Shown in pieces: positions 8,483 through 16,554 of a stretch of DNA of 64,000 bases (within the stretch, counting starts at the first letter, position 1; each line of letters starts with the position of its first letter). The stretch lies in NCBI GenBank assembly GCA_965249785.1, contig CBDFMU010000012.1, positions 124,001-188,000 of the forward strand, in the 5' to 3' direction. Source of the DNA: M3007 sp965249785. GTDB lineage: Bacteria; Bacteroidota; Bacteroidia; Chitinophagales; Saprospiraceae. Position numbers and translations under genes: made by a program. The notes below the pieces were generated by a model. It did not search any database and was not told where the DNA came from. It worked only from the letters and a program-made list of their open reading frames with translations.

Positions 8483-11400
8483 TTACTGCCGCATTAATTT
8501 GCCGCTCCACCGCTGCTGATTTCCTGCCAGCCGATAAAAATACACACCAGCTCTGGGAAAAACTTCATCTCTTAATTTAATTACTTCATCTTTTTCCTCC
8601 GCCAAAATTTTCTTTTCAAAAACTACTCTTCCTTGATAATCAAATACTTGTAAGATCAGATTTTCCTCCACATTGCTGGGTAAGCGAATCGAAATCCCGG
8701 CTTCCTCAAACGGATTGGGCCATATTTGTAAGGTAGATTGCTTTGGCATAGTAGCAGCGATTGAAAAATCAAACACGGGGCGCAACGCAGTACCATCAGG
8801 CCGAAAAGCCAAAGCCGGGGTGGGGGAGTCGCTAATGGCACACGATTCGGCCAAATGGCCATTAGCCACCGCGCGCAACAGTAGCCGAAAGAGGCTGGTG
8901 GTGCCTGGGGAATTGCCATCGTTTTTTGTATTTTCAAAACTGCACGTCATCAGCAATGGCCTTCCTGGCGGCCTTCCGAAGTTGTCTGCGTGCAGGCCCG
9001 GCAGTAAAGGTTCTATTTTTTCCAGTACCAGTTTTTCAGGATCAAACCACAGTGTCATTTGTGCGGCCAGTACCTCCTGCAGATCGGCACGGACAGTCAT
9101 TTCTACGCTCTCCTCCCGATGAAAATCCCGATCTTCCACGAAGAGTGCCCACGTTCCTGCACTACGATCCTCACTGGCCGCCAACTCCCCCGGATTGGCA
9201 CTCCCATTGAGATCGCCTACTTTGATGGCGGTGAAATCCAGCCCGCTCAGCGGCATCGTTTGCACATCTACGGCCAGCGTTTCCGGGAAGGTGCTTTGGA
9301 AAGGATTAAGTGGGTTGGGAAAGGCGTAGGCAGTGGGTACAAATCGCCAGGAAGTATTGTTGGCAATGACGGTATCAATGCCGAGAATGAGTTTGCGTAA
9401 CACAATAATATCGAGGGCTGTAATCGAATTGCTGTGGTTTGCGTCGGCGGCAATGAGTTTGTAAGGCGACGTAATAGGCTCTACGCCAAGAATATGTTTA
9501 GAAATTAAGGCTAAATCGAAGGTAGTGACCCCATTCAAAGGCTCATCGTTGCGGTAGGGCTGTAACATATAGGGCTGACAACCGGCCACGCCGGGAAGAC
9601 TGAACTCGCCAGCTGCATCAGTGAATATCGTTGGCTGGCTCTGCACACGCACGGGAGTCGCGCCTTGTCCAGCCTCATTTTTTATCCGCCCGGCCAAGCT
9701 AACCGTCACGGCACCAGTACTTTGCGACAAAACCGAATCCATCGGAAACGTGTAAATACCACGTCCAAAAGTAGCAACAACGAGCTCCCGGCGAACGGGA
9801 TTGAATTCGAGTTCAAACGCAGGCACGTAGGGCATATTCGCGCCCAGCCGCGCCCAGTGGTCGCCACTGTTTTTAGAAAAATAAACCCCCGCGTCCGTGG
9901 CAGCAAATAGCACGCTATCAGCATGGTTGGGCCACACGAAAATATCATTGACCGGCACCTGCGGCAAGTCGCCAGAGATGTCTATCCAAGCAGTGCCGTT
10001 GTTGTCGGAGCGGTGCAGGTGCGGGATATATTCGTTTTCGCGGTAGCCGGAGTGAGTGACGAACAGGCGCTGTGACAGGGTCGGGGAACCATGTACGGAA
10101 GTAACGTAGCGATTGGGCAAACCGCTGGTCAGGTTGGTCCAGATGCCGCCTGGATCGCTTCGCCACACGTTGCCATCGGTAGTGCCAACCAGCAGTTTTG
10201 CGGCTTGCACCGGCGATTCATTCAGGCAGGAAAGCGTGTGAAAGCGCGGGCCATAAAGATTGCCGTCCGTCAAGTCTGGCGAGATCGCTGCCCAGCCAAT
10301 GCCATCGCTGGAAGTATATACGCGGTAAGTACCGGAGTAGAGCCGTTCGGGATCGTGCACACTCAACAAGAACGGCGTATCCCAGTTGCAGCGGTCGGTC
10401 GTACCGAGGGCGGATTGGCCTTGCGTAAAAGTCTGGCCCCCATCTACGGTGCGGTGAATGGTGCCATTTTGAGTTTCTACCCAGAAAAGGCTGTCGTTGG
10501 TCGGGTGAAAAGCGCTGCTGAATCCATCGGCAGAAACGATGGGAAGCCAACCGTTTGCATTCGTGCCGTTCCCTTTCATCACGCCGTTGTCCTGTGCACC
10601 GCCGTAATACATATTGGGGTTATTGGGATTGTAGTTGGTGCGGTACATCTGCGTAGCGGGCAGGTTTTTGCTTTTTATCCACAGAATAGTGTTTGGCTCG
10701 TTGCGATAGACACCGCCGTCGTTGGCCCAATAACGCCGCCCGGTAGGCGTGAACACCAGATCATGGCTATCCGCGTGGCCACCCGAAGCGACCAGCCAAG
10801 CGGAACTATTGGCCGCTTTACGCCAGAGCAGGATGCCGTGGAAATACAGCTCTTCATCGTTGGTGGGCGCGACTTGGATTTTGCCAAAATACCAGCCAAA
10901 ATCGCCACAGGCATCTTCCAGCGCACCAATATCGAGGGAGGCCCAAGCTTGGCCGCCGTCTATGGTTTTGTACAGGCCACCCGGCGTGGAAAGCGAATCG
11001 ACGTAAAGGGCATAGACTTTATCAGGATTTTGGGCAGAAATCGCCAGTCCGGTGCGGCCCATAGTGCCCGTAGGCAGCCCTCCGCCAAGCAGTGTCCAGT
11101 TGGAGCCGCCATCCATGGTTTTGTACACGCGGGCGTGCTCCCCGTAAAGGACAGATTCGTGGTTGTTGCGAATGCGATCCCAGAACGAAGCATAGAGTAT
11201 TTGTGGATTAACTGGATTGATGACCAGATCGCTGGCTCCCGCCTGATTACTGACGAAGAGCACGCGTTGCCAATGCAGACCACCGTCCGTACTGCGGTAC
11301 ACACCGCGCGCTTCGTCGCGAACGAAGGGATTGCCCATGCTTGCGGCATAAATAATTTGCGGATCAGTAGGATGCAACACGATTTTGGAAATAATACCCG

Positions 11401-11971
11401 ATTCCCTCAAACCCAGATATTGCCAGGTTTCGCCAGCGTCGGTACTTTTGTATACACCGTCGCCGCTGAATACCATCGAAGGTATATTCATGTCGCCCGT
11501 ACCCGCGTACACGACGTTTGGCTGACTGGAACTAAAAACCAGACTGCCAATAGCCAGGTTGAGATTGTCATCGAAGACCGGATGCCAATTGACTCCTGCA
11601 TCAGAACTTTTGAAAATACCGCCCGTCGCAAAGCCAGCCAGCACCGTATTTTGATCTATTGGACTGACTGCCAGCGCATTTACTCGCCCGGCGATGTTGG
11701 CCGGGCCTTGTTGCGTCCACTGGCCAGTGATGGTTTCGCAGCCGTTGTTGCGTAATTGCTGCAATTCCACCTGCCGTACGCGGGTGAGCGTTTTGCGCCA
11801 GCCTTTCCAGTCAAAATCGCGGTCGGGATAGGAGCGTTGCTGCGCAAAAAAATCATAGGGCGCCGCTTTTTCATCCAGGCCTTCGTGTTCCCCCTCTTCG
11901 CCGGGTTCGCAAGCGTAAAAAAAGAGAGCAGTTATCAAGGACAGAAGGCAATAAAAAAAGGAGGAAGGCAT
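8483..11971 (-). CDS. Secreted sortilin-like beta-propeller protein with dockerin-like, cohesin-like and T9SS type A domains
   Basis: A 1162-residue exported protein. Residues 1-21 form a signal peptide ending in FFYAC, which may be a lipobox. About 85-740 hold BNR/VPS10-type propeller repeats (VYKSTDAGETW, VYRSTDGGLHW, VYFSKNSGDHW). A carboxypeptidase-regulatory-like beta-sandwich follows (about 750-800), then a dockerin-like calcium repeat (AADANHSNSITALDI, about 835-850), a cohesin-like stretch (about 927-1065) and a T9SS type A sorting domain (IWPNPFEEAG to the end, about 1080-1162). The propeller family includes glycan-binding and glycosidase-like proteins; the substrate is unknown. It is alone on this strand, with a 187-base gap to the next gene. 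Confidence 0.85.
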   Translation of the reverse strand: MPSSFFYCLLSLITALFFYACEPGEEGEHEGLDEKAAPYDFFAQQRSYPDRDFDWKGWRKTLTRVRQVELQQLRNNGCETITGQWTQQGPANIAGRVNALAVSPIDQNTVLAGFATGGIFKSSDAGVNWHPVFDDNLNLAIGSLVFSSSQPNVVYAGTGDMNIPSMVFSGDGVYKSTDAGETWQYLGLRESGIISKIVLHPTDPQIIYAASMGNPFVRDEARGVYRSTDGGLHWQRVLFVSNQAGASDLVINPVNPQILYASFWDRIRNNHESVLYGEHARVYKTMDGGSNWTLLGGGLPTGTMGRTGLAISAQNPDKVYALYVDSLSTPGGLYKTIDGGQAWASLDIGALEDACGDFGWYFGKIQVAPTNDEELYFHGILLWRKAANSSAWLVASGGHADSHDLVFTPTGRRYWANDGGVYRNEPNTILWIKSKNLPATQMYRTNYNPNNPNMYYGGAQDNGVMKGNGTNANGWLPIVSADGFSSAFHPTNDSLFWVETQNGTIHRTVDGGQTFTQGQSALGTTDRCNWDTPFLLSVHDPERLYSGTYRVYTSSDGIGWAAISPDLTDGNLYGPRFHTLSCLNESPVQAAKLLVGTTDGNVWRSDPGGIWTNLTSGLPNRYVTSVHGSPTLSQRLFVTHSGYRENEYIPHLHRSDNNGTAWIDISGDLPQVPVNDIFVWPNHADSVLFAATDAGVYFSKNSGDHWARLGANMPYVPAFELEFNPVRRELVVATFGRGIYTFPMDSVLSQSTGAVTVSLAGRIKNEAGQGATPVRVQSQPTIFTDAAGEFSLPGVAGCQPYMLQPYRNDEPLNGVTTFDLALISKHILGVEPITSPYKLIAADANHSNSITALDIIVLRKLILGIDTVIANNTSWRFVPTAYAFPNPLNPFQSTFPETLAVDVQTMPLSGLDFTAIKVGDLNGSANPGELAASEDRSAGTWALFVEDRDFHREESVEMTVRADLQEVLAAQMTLWFDPEKLVLEKIEPLLPGLHADNFGRPPGRPLLMTCSFENTKNDGNSPGTTSLFRLLLRAVANGHLAESCAISDSPTPALAFRPDGTALRPVFDFSIAATMPKQSTLQIWPNPFEEAGISIRLPSNVEENLILQVFDYQGRVVFEKKILAEEKDEVIKLRDEVFPRAGVYFYRLAGNQQRWSGKLMRQ

Positions 11972-12184
11972 GGGAGTAGATCGGTTGAAGGCAAAAGGAT
12001 AATTTACAAAATCCGGTGCAGGAATTGTACCATTTTCAAATAAATGTACCGAGCGACCTACGAGTTCGCGCTTGGTCAGCTATTGCCGTAAAACCAGGCG
12101 AGAAGACTCTAACAGTTGCTTCACCTGGCAGGGCCAGCAACCATCGTTGCCGTCGGCTGTTTAGAAAAAAAATTGCGCTACAAA

Positions 12185-12808
12185 ATGAATGGAACCCAGC
12201 CGTCGCCTTCGGAACAGCAACAGGAAAACGAGTTTCTGTTTCACCCGAACAACATCATGCTTTTTTTTCTGCTGTTTGGCCTGTCAGCCTTGTTTCTTGC
12301 CCTCACCGCCGCCTATATCTATACACGCGTGACGATGGACGTACCGCCAGTCAGAATACCGGGCTTGTTTATTTTCAATACTTTCCTGTTGCTGGGTGGC
12401 AGCTACACGATGCTGCGGGCGAAAAAGTCGTATTTGCAGGATGATACGCGAGGCTACCAGCAGTTTTTAAAACTAACGATCTGGCTCTCGGTGCTTTTTA
12501 TGGCCATGCAAACGCTGGCGTGGATACTATTGTTTCGCAACAACATCGCCCTGAATTCTTCGACTACCACGGCCTATCTCTATCTGATTTCTTTTGTCCA
12601 CTTAGCCCACGTGGTGGCTGGATTGCCGTTTTTGTACGCTTTTTACCGCACGGCCAAAAAGCGTATGGTTGATCCAGTGACGGTCCTCGTGTATTTCTCC
12701 GACCCGGAGAAGCGGCTCAAACTACGCCTGCTCACCGTGTACTGGCATTTCCTGGATGGCCTTTGGATCTACCTGGTGCTGTTTTTTGGAATCAATTATT
12801 TGATCTGA
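12185..12808 (+). CDS. Cytochrome c oxidase subunit III-like protein
   Basis: A 207-residue integral membrane protein with about five hydrophobic helices and the heme-copper oxidase subunit III pattern: HPNNIMLFFLLFGLSALF near residue 20, ISFVHLAHVVAGL (about 137-149), and the C-terminal YWHFLDGLWIYLVLFF helix (about 185-200). Subunit III supports proton uptake in terminal oxidases. The ATG at 12185 is chosen over an upstream TTG at 12116. No subunit I or II gene is nearby, so it either joins an oxidase encoded elsewhere or is a stand-alone member of the family. Confidence 0.88.
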   Translation: MNGTQPSPSEQQQENEFLFHPNNIMLFFLLFGLSALFLALTAAYIYTRVTMDVPPVRIPGLFIFNTFLLLGGSYTMLRAKKSYLQDDTRGYQQFLKLTIWLSVLFMAMQTLAWILLFRNNIALNSSTTTAYLYLISFVHLAHVVAGLPFLYAFYRTAKKRMVDPVTVLVYFSDPEKRLKLRLLTVYWHFLDGLWIYLVLFFGINYLI

Positions 12809-12829
12809 CCTATTGCTTTAAGACAAAAA

Positions 12830-12882
12830 GCACAAAAGAACACAGAAGGGCAGGTGATAGCCTCTTTTGCATTCTTTTGTGC
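12830..12882 (+). terminator. Inverted repeat after the cox subunit III gene
   Basis: GCACAAAAGAA (12830-12840) and its exact complement TTCTTTTGTGC (12872-12882) are separated by 31 bases and followed after 5 bases by a T-run (TTTTTTAATT). The position just after the gene fits a terminator, but the loop is long. Confidence 0.4.
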
Positions 12883-13358
12883 CGCAAAAATTTTTTAATT
12901 AATGGTGTTTTTTCGTTTTGTTCAACCAATATCAATAATGTCAATCCCCTTGGATGCGGGGGGGATACTGGTGGCCTGACCAGCGATTCTAAGTGGCTGC
13001 GGAGCGGCGGACAACAAGCCGCAGGACCAGCAAAAAAGGCAAAAAGAAAGCGCCCGGGTGGGCATTTGGAAGAGTGCTACATTCATGGCAACAGTATTAA
13101 AGTATTAAAAAAGCGTCCCAAAATACCGTCATTTCAATGAGTAATTTGCCTGCGAAAAGCGAAAATATTTTTTTGTGAAACATAAAAACAGGTATAATTA
13201 AATGTATTATTATTCAAGATGCTGTAAGTCATTATCTTACGTCAATTCTTCCAAAATTTTAAAAACGTACTTGTGAATTAAAAAAGATAAATTTTGGTGA
13301 ATCACTTACCGTTGTCTCGTTGAAACCGACCGTTGCCTCACAATTATTCACTGCACCA
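12883..13358. other. Gene-free stretch
   Basis: No convincing gene. Bases 12945-13080 are distinctly GC-rich relative to their surroundings and could be a remnant, but no frame is recognisable. From 13130 the DNA is AT-rich. TAAATTTT just before 13300 resembles a -7 element for the next gene, but the match is poor. Confidence 0.4.
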
Positions 13359-14822
13359 ATGCCTGATCCTGCCTCCATTCCGCGTGTTTTGAAGCCTGCC
13401 ACCGATGAGCATACCAACAAGGTTTTCCAGGTTTTGCAGCACTTGGATGCCCTCGAAACCAAGCGTCTTTTGCGCTATGTGCATTCGCCATATTTCAACC
13501 AAAGCAAGCCGCTGCGCCAGTTGTGCGAGTTGCTGGTACGGCAGATAGAGCTGGGTCGCACGACTTTCCGGCGAGCCAGTATTTGGCAGAAACTTTTTCC
13601 TGGCACTCCCTACGACGACGTAAATTTTCGGAAATACTGCTCCGATCTTTTGGGACTCGTGGAAGGCTTTTTGGCGCAGGAGATGTTTGAGCAGCATCCC
13701 GAACGCAAAGCGTTGGCTACACTCGAATTCGTGAGCAGCCGGAAATTGGAGCCGCTATACAATAGTGCATTGCGCGATGCTCGCCACCGCATCGAACAGC
13801 CTTATCAGTCTTTGGAAACCTATTTTCTCGCCTATGCCCTGGAGCGCCAATGCTACGCCATGCTGGAGTACGACGTGAAATGGGATGTTCGCTCCAACCT
13901 GGAAGTCATCGCCCACAACCTGGATATCTTCTACTGGATCGAAAAACTTAAACTTTACGGTGTGGCACTCAGCCAGCGTAAGACCAGTAATGAGGTCTAT
14001 CACCTGGATTTCATGGACGAAATACTGGCCTATCTACGTCAGCATCCGCCCGCCGAAGCACCGCAACTGACCATTTATTACTACGCTTTTTTGACTATTT
14101 ATGAGGAGGATAAAGAGACGCACTATTTCGATCTGCGCCGTTCGCTGGAAGAATACGGGGCAATCATGCCCAAACAGGAGGCCATCGAACTGTACGACTC
14201 GGCGATGCACTACTGCACTGGCAAGGTAAACCAGGGCAAACGTAGTTTTTTGCAGGAATACTTCGACTTGTTCGAGAGTGCACTCGAACGGGGTATTTTT
14301 ATCGTAAAAGGGGAATTGACGGCCTGGCGATTCAATAACATGGTGGCCGCAGCATTGGGCCTGGGCAAGCTGGATTGGGCGGAAGATTTTATCGTTCGGT
14401 ACAAACAGTACCTGCCTGCTGACACCCGTGAAAATACGTACACGTTCAATTTGACTCGCGTTTATCGTTTTCAGGGGAAATACGAGCAGGTGCTGGAATT
14501 ACTAAAAACCATTGATTATGAGGACATTGGCTACAACCTGATCAGCAAAATGATGCTATTGATCACTTACTATGAACTCGACAAAATGGACGAACTGGAT
14601 ACATTCACTGAATCCTTCCGGGTATTCCTCAATCGCCATAAGCACCTTCCGCCCCCTCGCCGCTTGAGTTATTTGAACCTGATAAAATATGCCCGACGGC
14701 TGATGCGGCTGGTGCCGGGCGATAAGGCGGGCATCGAGCGGCTGCGCGAAGAGATCAACCGGGAAAAGGCCAGCACCGTGAACCACGAATGGCTGCTCGA
14801 AAAGCTCGAAGCCTTGACCTAA
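13359..14822 (+). CDS. Conserved helical-repeat protein of unknown function
   Basis: A 487-residue, almost wholly alpha-helical protein without signal peptide or membrane segment. Helical pairs recall TPR/HAT arrays (for example YTFNLTRVYRFQGKYEQVLELLK, about residues 364-386), but no canonical TPR consensus is fully met. The N-terminal part carries LLRYVHSPYFNQSKPL (about 38-53), which I recall from hypothetical proteins of Lewinella-like bacteria. The function is unknown; a cytoplasmic scaffold is plausible. The ATG 13359 is preferred to a TTG at 13320. The next gene starts 67 bases downstream on the same strand and may be co-transcribed. Confidence 0.7.
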   Translation: MPDPASIPRVLKPATDEHTNKVFQVLQHLDALETKRLLRYVHSPYFNQSKPLRQLCELLVRQIELGRTTFRRASIWQKLFPGTPYDDVNFRKYCSDLLGLVEGFLAQEMFEQHPERKALATLEFVSSRKLEPLYNSALRDARHRIEQPYQSLETYFLAYALERQCYAMLEYDVKWDVRSNLEVIAHNLDIFYWIEKLKLYGVALSQRKTSNEVYHLDFMDEILAYLRQHPPAEAPQLTIYYYAFLTIYEEDKETHYFDLRRSLEEYGAIMPKQEAIELYDSAMHYCTGKVNQGKRSFLQEYFDLFESALERGIFIVKGELTAWRFNNMVAAALGLGKLDWAEDFIVRYKQYLPADTRENTYTFNLTRVYRFQGKYEQVLELLKTIDYEDIGYNLISKMMLLITYYELDKMDELDTFTESFRVFLNRHKHLPPPRRLSYLNLIKYARRLMRLVPGDKAGIERLREEINREKASTVNHEWLLEKLEALT

Positions 14823-14889
14823 ATGGGCATTGCAATTTTTGGGGTCGGTCAGCGTTTTTCAGCCGTTCTAATTTTCATCCACGGTACTC

Positions 14890-15867
14890 ATGTCGTTCTC
14901 CTTCCGCCGCCTGGTCGGCCTCTGTTTCCTGCTCTTGCCAATAGTCAGTCAGGCCCAATCTACTAAAATCATTCCGGCGGGTCGCCTTTCGCCGAAAGCC
15001 ATCGAACAACTTACTCTGATGGAAGATACGCTGGCGATATTGGCCTATGCGGTGGTGAATGATTCTATTGATACCCAACGCTTTGCCGCTTGCCGGGTGC
15101 TGATTCCAACGTTGGTGCGGGCATTAAAAGTGGAAAATTCGTTCTGCTATCCTTTTTCACGGCTCAAAAGTTTGTCCATTCTAGCACCGCCAGACAGCAG
15201 TTTTCGGATCATCACCTGGCAACTTTTTGTCAACGATTCTACCTATCGCTACTATGGTACCATCCAGCGCAATAATCGGGAGTTGCAACTCATTGCGCTG
15301 CGTGACAAACATACGGAACTGGATAATTTGCCTTTGTACGATCAATTATCGCCCGATAACTGGTATGGTGCGCTGTACTACAATCTTCGGGAATTCGACA
15401 GCCGCGAAGGCCATAAATACCTGTTGTTTGGCTATGATGCTTTCTCGTTTTTTGAAAAAAGAAAAGTAATTGATGTACTGACTTTTGATAAAACCGGAAA
15501 CCCGACTTTCGGATCGCCGGTATTTGAGCGCGACGAAGCCAAGCCCGAAGTGCCGGAACAACGCCTGATTTTTGAGTATTCCGCCGAGACTTCCGTGCGG
15601 GTAAATTGGGATGAAGAATACCAAATGGTGCTATTCGATCATTTAATTCCGCTGCCCAGTCCTTTCGGACGCGGTATGACCCACGTCATTGATGGCAGCT
15701 ATGATGGCTTGAAACTGGAAAAAGGGCATTGGAAATACATTGTGCAGGTCTTCCACGACACACAGGAGACGCCGCCTTTTCCTAATCCGGTGTTAGACAA
15801 CAATAAAGGCAAGGATGTGCTGGGCCGGGAGAAAAAAGTGAAGAGTAATAAGGAGCTGAAGCCTTGA
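14890..15867 (+). CDS. Exported conserved hypothetical protein
   Basis: A 325-residue protein with a clear signal peptide (MSFSFRRLVGLCFLLLPIVSQAQ, cleavage about residue 23). The mature chain is beta-rich with FRIITWQLFVNDSTYRYYG (about 105-123) and YYNLREFDSREGHKYLLFGYD (split across about 165-185). It ends in a basic tail (EKKVKSNKELKP). I recall similar exported proteins in Bacteroidota with no assigned function. No sorting domain is present, so a periplasmic location is the simplest reading. Confidence 0.7.
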   Translation: MSFSFRRLVGLCFLLLPIVSQAQSTKIIPAGRLSPKAIEQLTLMEDTLAILAYAVVNDSIDTQRFAACRVLIPTLVRALKVENSFCYPFSRLKSLSILAPPDSSFRIITWQLFVNDSTYRYYGTIQRNNRELQLIALRDKHTELDNLPLYDQLSPDNWYGALYYNLREFDSREGHKYLLFGYDAFSFFEKRKVIDVLTFDKTGNPTFGSPVFERDEAKPEVPEQRLIFEYSAETSVRVNWDEEYQMVLFDHLIPLPSPFGRGMTHVIDGSYDGLKLEKGHWKYIVQVFHDTQETPPFPNPVLDNNKGKDVLGREKKVKSNKELKP

Positions 15868-15886
15868 TATATTCTAAACTGAGGCG

Positions 15887-15937
15887 TTTGAGTATTGGAA
15901 GATTTGAGTATTCGATCAATTACCTGATGATCAAGTG
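15887..15937. repeat. 51-bp dispersed repeat, copy 1
   Basis: This stretch matches 26708-26758 in the same orientation at about 45 of 51 positions; the shared core is GAGTATTCGATCAA. In this copy a partial inverted copy of the core (ATCAAATACTC, to about 15955) follows and would allow a hairpin. It lies between convergent genes. Confidence 0.7.
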
Positions 15938-16059
15938 TTTTAATCAAATACTCACATCCTCAAGGGACTTAGATTACAGTGTACTAGTGATTATGCGAAA
16001 AAGATTGGTAAATGGCCGCTTTTCAGGTTTCGGAAAATAAGTATTTAGCCTGCGTAAAA

Positions 16060-16216
16060 TTCCCGAAGGGAATCTATGTTTATAGCCATTAAAAAACCAT
16101 GTTTCAAAATCCCGACGGGATTTCATGTGAAAACACTGCGTAGATTTTACATAGAATCCCTTCGGGATTCTGACTAATTTGTACTTCGATCTATAAACAT
16201 AGATTCCCTTCGGGAA
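16060..16216. repeat. REP-like inverted pair of palindromes
   Basis: Bases 16060-16085 and 16191-16216 are perfect 26-bp inverted copies; each contains a palindrome of the form ATTCCCnnnGGGAAT. Two further short palindromes (AATCCCGACGGGATT near 16112 and AATCCCTTCGGGATT near 16155) lie between them. The gene-free interval 15868-16554 otherwise shows no gene. The pattern fits a REP/REPIN-type intergenic element rather than a terminator. Confidence 0.7.
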
Positions 16217-16484
16217 TAGAAAAATCAGGCCAAATAATTACTTCGGAAAAATGAATAGTGACTGGGGAATATTTTAATATTGGGGCGGATATACAAAAAA
16301 ATTTCGCATAATTTTTACTAAACATACGAATCATGGATTAAAAATGGAGCTGATTTTCAGGTGGTTAGCGACCAAATAGTCGTTTATTCAAATACTTAAA
16401 AATTTTGGCTCATGTTCCCAACGCGCTGACATCTTTCCGAAAGTTAGGTACGACCTCAGCCAGAATATTTATTAGCCAAAAATA

Positions 16485-16524
16485 AAACCGGCGACAAGAA
16501 GATTTCTCTTCCTGCCGCCGGTTT
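16485..16524 (-). terminator. Strong intrinsic terminator of the SprB-repeat gene
   Basis: On the minus strand an 18-bp stem (two G-U pairs) closes a GAAA tetraloop and is followed by TTATTTTT. It lies 30 bases after the stop codon of the gene ending at 16555, as expected of a rho-independent terminator. Confidence 0.85.
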
Positions 16525-16554
16525 AGTATCTAGCGGCAAATTAGCCCATTTAGA

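Noticed and set aside
8322..8519. Small plus-strand frame with a hydrophobic N-terminus (about 65 codons)
   Set aside because: It overlaps the 3' end of the propeller gene, its C-terminal part is antisense of that gene, and no promoter or homology supports it.
10091..11755. Long plus-strand open frame of 554 codons
   Set aside because: It is fully antisense to the propeller protein gene, whose minus-strand frame has clear domains; the plus frame has no recognisable protein character.
12940..13140. GC-rich frame before the helical-repeat gene
   Set aside because: No start, family or consistent codon pattern could be recognised; listed only as gene-free DNA.
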